A DNA stretch of 64,000 nt from Megaleporinus macrocephalus (lineage: Eukaryota > Chordata > Actinopteri > Characiformes > Anostomidae): positions 6,444,564 through 6,508,563 of the forward strand of contig CM038727.1 in the NCBI GenBank assembly GCA_021613375.1, in the 5' to 3' direction. Of the stretch, positions 58,632-64,000 are shown piece by piece. Position 1 is the stretch's first letter. Each line of letters starts with the position of its first letter. The position numbers and the translations under genes were made by a program. The notes beneath the pieces are model-generated. The model was given only the letters and a program-made list of their open reading frames with translations, had not been told where the DNA came from and searched no databases.

Positions 58632-59627
58632 ACACTGTAAACCTGGATAAGTCAATTGTACTTAAAGAGTTTGAGTGATTGCCTTAAAATATTTAAGTAA
58701 TGCAAACTAGAGAAAATCAAATGGTTTAAGTAATATTAACTTAAATTTTACATCAGACTGGAAGTAATCATTTGAGTTGAATACAATGAAATCTTAAAAT
58801 ATTTTGTAAATCAACCCTACTGTCCATTTAATTCAACTCAACATTAAGTTTCCTGTAATCTAAATTAAGCTGTAAAAAAATTAAAACTAGTCTCCATAAA
58901 AAGCTGAACACAAACAGCAGTTAAAATTAGTTTGATTTTATTTAAAACTACATCACTGGGATCATCTAGGATGATCCTGACCCTTGAAGTGTTCAGTAGT
59001 GACGATGACTGGTTTTGATTGGTCTAGTTAGAAAACTGTTTATCTTACAATAATTCTTAAATACAGTTTACACATTGAAATGATAAATACAGTAAATTAC
59101 ATTTTCTAACTTTAGATCTAGGGTTAGGGTTAGGGTTAGGGTTAGGGTTTTGCACGACTAGAATATGAAAACAACTTCCAGAATGTGAAAAAGAGAGGGA
59201 AGATGGCGGCTTGGTTAATTGTAGTCCTCTGTAGTTCTTCAAGAAAAGAAAACAATGGAGAAAATGTCCACTGTAGAGAAATCCCAGCACTACAGAGTTT
59301 CTGTCCGAGGAATAGAAGTTAAACACAGAAAACACCTCATCTCACAGTGAAAATAGAAAAAGACTGAAACCTTTACAAGCTCCACTAAACAACTCAAACT
59401 AGTCTCGATTGAACTGACCAATGACAATCTGGCAATGTGCACAGGGGCGTGGTCCAAAATAAAACCTGATGTTTTAAGTTTGTTCAACTTAAAAATATTA
59501 GTGTACTCAGTTATTCTTTTAAAATAGTAGAACATACTAAAACATTTTAAGTAATGAAATAAAACTTTAGTTTTTAAGCAATTATTACACAAACTCTTCA
59601 CACACAAACTAATTACGGGTTAATAGT
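58632..59627. mobile_element. TIR element interrupting the duplicated segment
   Basis: Left end TACACTGTAAACC and right end GGGTTAATAGTGTA are imperfect inverted repeats. Comparison with the uninterrupted copy (58095-58115) defines the insertion. Two other left ends are at 60595 and 63930. The interior includes an interstitial telomeric repeat. Minus-strand frames at 59057-59607 have no recognised domain. Confidence 0.78.
59118..59149 (+). repeat. Interstitial telomeric repeat (TTAGGG)n
   Basis: Five consecutive TAGGGT/TTAGGG units inside the TIR element, identical to the vertebrate telomere repeat. Confidence 0.93.
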
Positions 59628-59748
59628 GTATATCCTGGCAGGTCCGGGCAGTCCATAAGACAAAGTATATAGGGCTTCTTCCGAGCCTGGCTCCGAGACC
59701 CAACACTATGAGGTGCGCCGCTATTTCCCCGGCAGCCCAACGGTTCTG
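59628..59748 (+). repeat. Duplicated segment, copy 2, 3' block
   Basis: 'tatatcctggcaggtccggg' to 'cagcccaacggttct', matching 58106-58222. Confidence 0.82.
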
Positions 59749-60594
59749 GGAATGTTTTTCTTTTTTGTGTTCCCTCTTCTTGTACGCTATTAAAAAACTG
59801 TACGCTTCACGAACAGAGGGTCTGCGCGGAGAGTCGCTTAGCCTCGGCAACCGCCACATATAAATCACTCGCGGCTGCCTGTCACGGCGGCGGCGTCCCT
59901 TTAAAAACTGCTTTACTTAGATAAATTCTCATTTGTCACAGGCAATCGCCCTAAACCCATTTCAAAGGCATCTGCGATGGAGTTTTGAATTCAATAAAAG
60001 GGAAGTTGCCATTGATCAACTTGTTGTGAACACAACCAATGGACTGATTCATATTTCTTTTTCTCGTTTTCTTTTTTTTCCTTCTCCTTCTCCTTCTTCT
60101 TCTCCCTTCTTCTTCTCCTTCTGTGTCAACATGTACATAATACCCCCGGCATTCTCCATTCATTTTGTCAATTTGCCGGCATGGTGCAGTTTTCTATGCC
60201 ACACCGTGTTTGTCGCAACGTCCTTGGCTAACGCTAACTCCGCGCAACGCAGCTTTTGAATGGAGGGGAGGAAAAAAAATAAAAACAGAAAATCAAAGTG
60301 ACCCGTGGCTACAAAAGCCTGAATGTTTGCGCTCGGCTGGAAGAAATCCAGACCCCCGGACGTTGCCATGGGCTCGAGAAAGGGACCAGAAAACAAGCCC
60401 TTAGCGCCAACGGTGCAGTAAGGCCGTATCTACATTCAGGAGATCCTGTGCTTTCTTTCGACGCTCGTGATCGTTAGTGATGATAACTCAGTTGCGGCGA
60501 AATTTCAACAAGCATTGTCGCCGCTGAAAGAGTTGCAGGTCGAAGGAATAGGTGCGCGTCGGGACTGGCCATCTGGATGTACAAGGTTTAACTT
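59749..60594. other. Repeat-poor island, candidate conserved non-coding DNA
   Basis: 59870-60060 is non-repetitive, with homeodomain-like words (TTGATCAAC, CCAATGGACTGATTCAT). A C/T-rich tract lies at 60056-60120. No POU-domain exon was found here. Frames on both strands are compositional. Confidence 0.4.
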
Positions 60595-62404
60595 TGTACA
60601 CTGTAAACCTAGATAAGTTGATTGTACTTAAAGAGTTTGAGTGACTGCCTTAAAATATTTAAATAATGCAAACTAGAGAAAATCAAATGGTTTGAGTAAA
60701 ATTGACTTAAATATCAAATAGACTGGAAGTAATCATTTGAGTTGAATACAATGAAATCAAAATTTTTGTACTTAAAATATTTTCCAAATACCCTACTAAC
60801 CATTTAATTCAACTCAACAGTTATCTAAATCAGTTCTTAGACGAGGAGACGCGAGCTGGTGCATTTACAACTGACATGTTTGGGCTGCAGCTGCGGCGAT
60901 CCTCGTGAAACTCAAGAAAACGGTAGCTGTTAACGTCACGTCTCCTAAAGTTAGCAGAAATATGGTTTCGTCAGTTTAGTTAATAAACTTTTAAGATATA
61001 AGGTGTTGTTAGTTAGGTCTGTTTCATTTAGTGACTAAATTTAGCAAAGTGTATCTTGAACAGTGTTAGCTAGCTAGCTAGTTGGTTAGTTAATACACAG
61101 TTACTTTACTGTCATATACTGTAATTCAGTTTACAGTACAATACTGTTCTAATAAAAAACAGTAGATTCTCTGTAAAATAACAGTAACATACTGGTGTCT
61201 CTTAAAGGGAGCCCTGACTGGTAACACATGTAAGCCTAAATATGATGTAATGACTCTAAATTATTAAGACACGTTGTTAAAAATCACGTTGTTAAAAAGT
61301 ATCAGATTTATTAGATTTTCTGTAAAATCCGCTGCACGTGGGTTTCCATTGTTGTATCTACTGACGTGATCAGCGGGTAGTGACGTCAAATGGTTGCAGT
61401 AACCGGCCGTCACGCTTGAGCACAGCTAGCTACTAAACATGCTACAGTTCAGTCTTTACAGTTTGAGCTAGAACTCAACATTTCTGACATCAGCGGCGAC
61501 ATCACACACCACGTTAGTGTAAATGGTGAACAGAGAGGGTGGAGGAGAGAGTGACACAGTGCTGGAGTTGTTGTGAAGCTGTGTGTTGGTGTTGACGGAG
61601 AAGGAGAGTGTCTGTTAAAGGAGCTCTGCTTTCTAGCAGGAAACATTCACGCTCAGTAAACAGCTAGATACACTGAACGGGAGTGTCTCTGAGCTTCACA
61701 CTCCTTTATTAGTGAAGTAGTATGTTCACTACTAAGACTGGACTTTCACCTTCAGGATCCACAAACGAGGAGAAGCAGCTGACGCTAACGCTAAACGTTC
61801 TCAGGAGAGAGTCCAGCGCATGTTCAGGTTCACGGTTCTTCTCGCGGTTCTCCATAATCTGGAGCTTCTGGACTTCCTGTGTGGGGAAACTGTGGCACTG
61901 CATTGTGTTTTAGTCTACGCTTAAAACCAACAGCCCCCGTCAAGTCTCTCACCAGTGGTGGTCTACTGAACCACTCACACTCATCCAGACTGAAGTGAGG
62001 AGAGCAGAGCGGGGGTCTTTGGGTAGCTGTGTTGGTCCACACGCTGCTTCACTAACTATTCTCCTTGTTTATGTTTGTGAAAGCTGTTTAGACTAATATC
62101 AGTCTTCACACTGCCTTTCACTGAAACAACATCAACAACACAATGTACATGGTTTTCTTTAAGCTAGGTTAGTAACTAACATTCACTCCTTCACACCACA
62201 GTCCAGTTTAGACCTGAAACCATCTGACCTCATCTACCCAGCAGGCATTGTTAAATATTTAGAATAAAATCGTTAATTTATAAATAAATCTGATACTTTT
62301 TGTGATTTTTGTCAACATGTCTTAATAATTTAGAGTCATTACAACATATTAAGGCTTACAGCCGGGGTTCCCTTCAATATACAGTGAATTTTTTAACAGT
62401 GTAG
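60595..62404. mobile_element. TIR element copy 2 with an inner fold-back element
   Basis: The left end TACACTGTAAACCTAGATAA is homologous to 58632 for about 240 bp. Further in, an inverted pair (about 61150-61315 against 62275-62404; shared 'gtaatgactctaaattatta' and 'agtatcagattta') forms a second element of about 1.2 kb ending in AACAGTGTA. It is unclear whether this is one chimaeric element or a truncated copy followed by another. No transposase was recognised in the interior. Confidence 0.65.
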
Positions 62405-63500
62405 CTACAAAAGACTTGCAGCCCAGTCTTTTACAATGAGCTGTGGACTGTGACCCGTTCGAAACCTCACTATTAAACACAATGTCCAACATGAGCACGA
62501 GCACAGAGCGGACACAAGCACGACTCCACATCTGAAGATCAAGTTTACTGATGAGGGATGACAAGGAGGCCGGTTCAGTAGGTTCTACCTTCGATACGCC
62601 TGCAGGACTCCTTTAATAATTCACTGATAATGACCAGCCTGCATTATTTAATCCACCAAACTTTCCCCCCCACTCATAAGCAGGACGCCAGGGCGAGGAC
62701 CGCCATGTAGAAGAGAAAAGAAATCATATATCACCGGCCAGGAGGCAGGACGATAGCGGCAGAGAAGTTTCTAAATAGCTGCGATGAATTGCTTGCATTC
62801 CTACAACCACTGGAATCGACTCTCTGTTGATCTCGGGAACAAGAAAGGACCCTCCACCACAATGCACAGACATTCCTTTCTGGAATTTGTATTTTTTATT
62901 TTGTGACATTCTTTCCGCGTGGGTTTCGGAAAGTAAAAAATCTTTGGACGCGCCGTAACGGTATAGTCGCGGAGTATTTGCGACTCGCGCGCCGCTGTTT
63001 TCAATTTAGCCATGAATGCGTCCATTGTCGTCACAGAGAGCTCACCAAAATCAAATAGTAGCCTCTCTCTCTTTCTCTCTCTCTCTTTTCTCTTTCCGAG
63101 GAAAAGAAAACAGAAACGCGGAGGAACAGTGAAGGTCTTTTAAAACGAGATCTCCATTCAGGGCTACATTCCCAGGTCAATTTCCTGCTTTGTATGCGGC
63201 CCTTTCAGAAGCCGCACTCAAGTGTTCTCGGCAATAGAGACACTGTTTAGCGTAGTTTCACTATTTTTGCTCAAACTTGCTTCACTGCTACAGGACCAGC
63301 TTAAGCAGACACGCTAACACGGTCAGCGCCAATTAGTATCAGTTCATTTGAATAGAGTTTAACAGGGACGGACCTTCACCTCTTATTTCTTACCTACCAT
63401 GCCCGTCTGCTAAACTGAGTCTGTTTAGACACACATGGCTGTCGCAAACATGCTCAGCTTTACTGCAGTGCTCAGCGAACATCCCAAGGAAATCTGCCCC
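62405..63500. other. Repeat-poor island, candidate conserved non-coding DNA
   Basis: 62560-63250 is non-repetitive and of mixed composition; (CT)n-like sequence at 63063-63090. No exon with POU-domain coding was recognised. A regulatory role is inferred only. Confidence 0.4.
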
Positions 63501-63925
63501 AAACCCAGAGGGGTCACATGGGCCACAGTTAACATAGAGGTTAATCTTAAAAAATAATGACTTGTCATGTCAAAATAATGATTTCATACCTCAAAAAATA
63601 ACATCTCAACTTCATATCTCAAAAATGATAACAGAACATCTTAAAATAATGACTTGACCCAGGAGATAACAATTAGCCAGACGGGTCACGTGGGCCACAT
63701 TAAACGCAGAGGCAGGCCAGAAGATGAGGGCTTGGCCAGATGAGTCACATGGGCCACAGTAAACATGGAGGCAGGCCTTTCTCAGAGCGTTCTCAGAGCC
63801 TTTTCATGGTATCTTCAAGAATAAAGCATCTACTCTGAACTGGTCTCCCTCTTAGAACAGTGCAAACAGACAGAAATACTGGACGTACAGAGTTCCTCAG
63901 ATGACACAGTTTATTTGTGATCGAC
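63501..63925 (+). repeat. Short degenerate repeats
   Basis: Three copies of 'gtcacatgggccacagt' with following 'aaacatggaggcaggcc' (63515, 63686, 63747), and several 'aaaataatgactt' words between them. Confidence 0.7.
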
Positions 63926-64000
63926 TACACTGTAAACCAGAATAAGTTGATTGTACTTAAAGAGTTTGAGTGATTGTCTTAAAATATTGAAGTAATGCAA
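63926..64000 (+). mobile_element. TIR element copy 3, cut by the window end
   Basis: Left end TACACTGTAAACC followed by 'ataagttgattgtacttaaa', nearly identical to the starts at 58632 and 60595. Confidence 0.85.

Noticed and set aside
57864..64000. POU-specific domain exon expected downstream of 57863
   Set aside because: I searched by eye for the reading of the next exon (the EIREFAK-type helix) and found no splice-bounded candidate, so it must lie beyond the window.

Overview
This is vertebrate, almost certainly teleost fish, genomic DNA. The evidence is the exon/intron structure with GT-AG splice sites, long (TA)n microsatellites, Tc1-like elements of the type common in fish, tRNA-derived SINEs and many kilobase-scale minisatellites. 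An ostariophysan is possible, but the sequence alone does not settle the species.

The only protein-coding gene I can support is POU6F2 (a POU-homeodomain transcription factor), on the + strand. Three consecutive internal coding exons lie at 25836-25967, 47200-47409 and 57707-57863. They join without a frame break (phases 0, 0, 1) into about 166 codons of the glutamine/hydrophobic-rich region upstream of the POU-specific domain. The start codon, the Q-rich N-terminal part and the POU/homeodomain exons are outside the window. All the rest is intron: more than 25.8 kb, 21.2 kb, 10.3 kb and more than 6.1 kb.

Layout. 1-25.8 kb: intron with a 31-bp CCAAT-bearing minisatellite (3.1-4.7 kb), an AT-rich 31-bp array (8.5-10.1 kb) interrupted by a Tc1-like MITE, a 2.1-kb fold-back element split by a hAT insertion (15.7-17.8 kb), a second large palindrome (22.1-23.4 kb) and a Tc1-like copy carrying a nested retroelement tail. 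25.8-47.2 kb: exon 1 of the window, a SINE whose A-box unit is amplified about 23 times (26.7-27.2 kb), a 1.9-kb array of CTCF-like units (32.6-34.5 kb), two arrays of one 38-bp unit (36.0-37.4 and 39.3-40.3 kb), a PIF-Harbinger element with a MADF-like remnant, and a piggyBac MITE. 47.2-57.7 kb: exon 2, a 32-bp array starting about 130 bp after its donor, a second A-box-amplified SINE, a broken Tc1 transposase, and a 12-bp-unit array reaching the acceptor of exon 3. 57.9-64 kb: a partly duplicated segment and three copies of a TIR element, one carrying an interstitial telomeric repeat.

About 20 copies of one short inverted-repeat element, called family M1 here, are scattered over both strands; many end directly in long (TA)n tracts. 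Between the repeats lie GC-richer, repeat-free islands (about 4.8-5.8, 10.8-12.0, 13.9-14.4, 26.2-26.7, 29.9-30.7, 38.55-39.0, 41.75-42.15, 52.3-53.4, 59.75-60.6 and 62.4-63.5 kb). They are the best candidates for conserved regulatory DNA of this developmental gene, but conservation cannot be tested here. Most other open frames are low-complexity or chance translations, many of them through tandem repeats.
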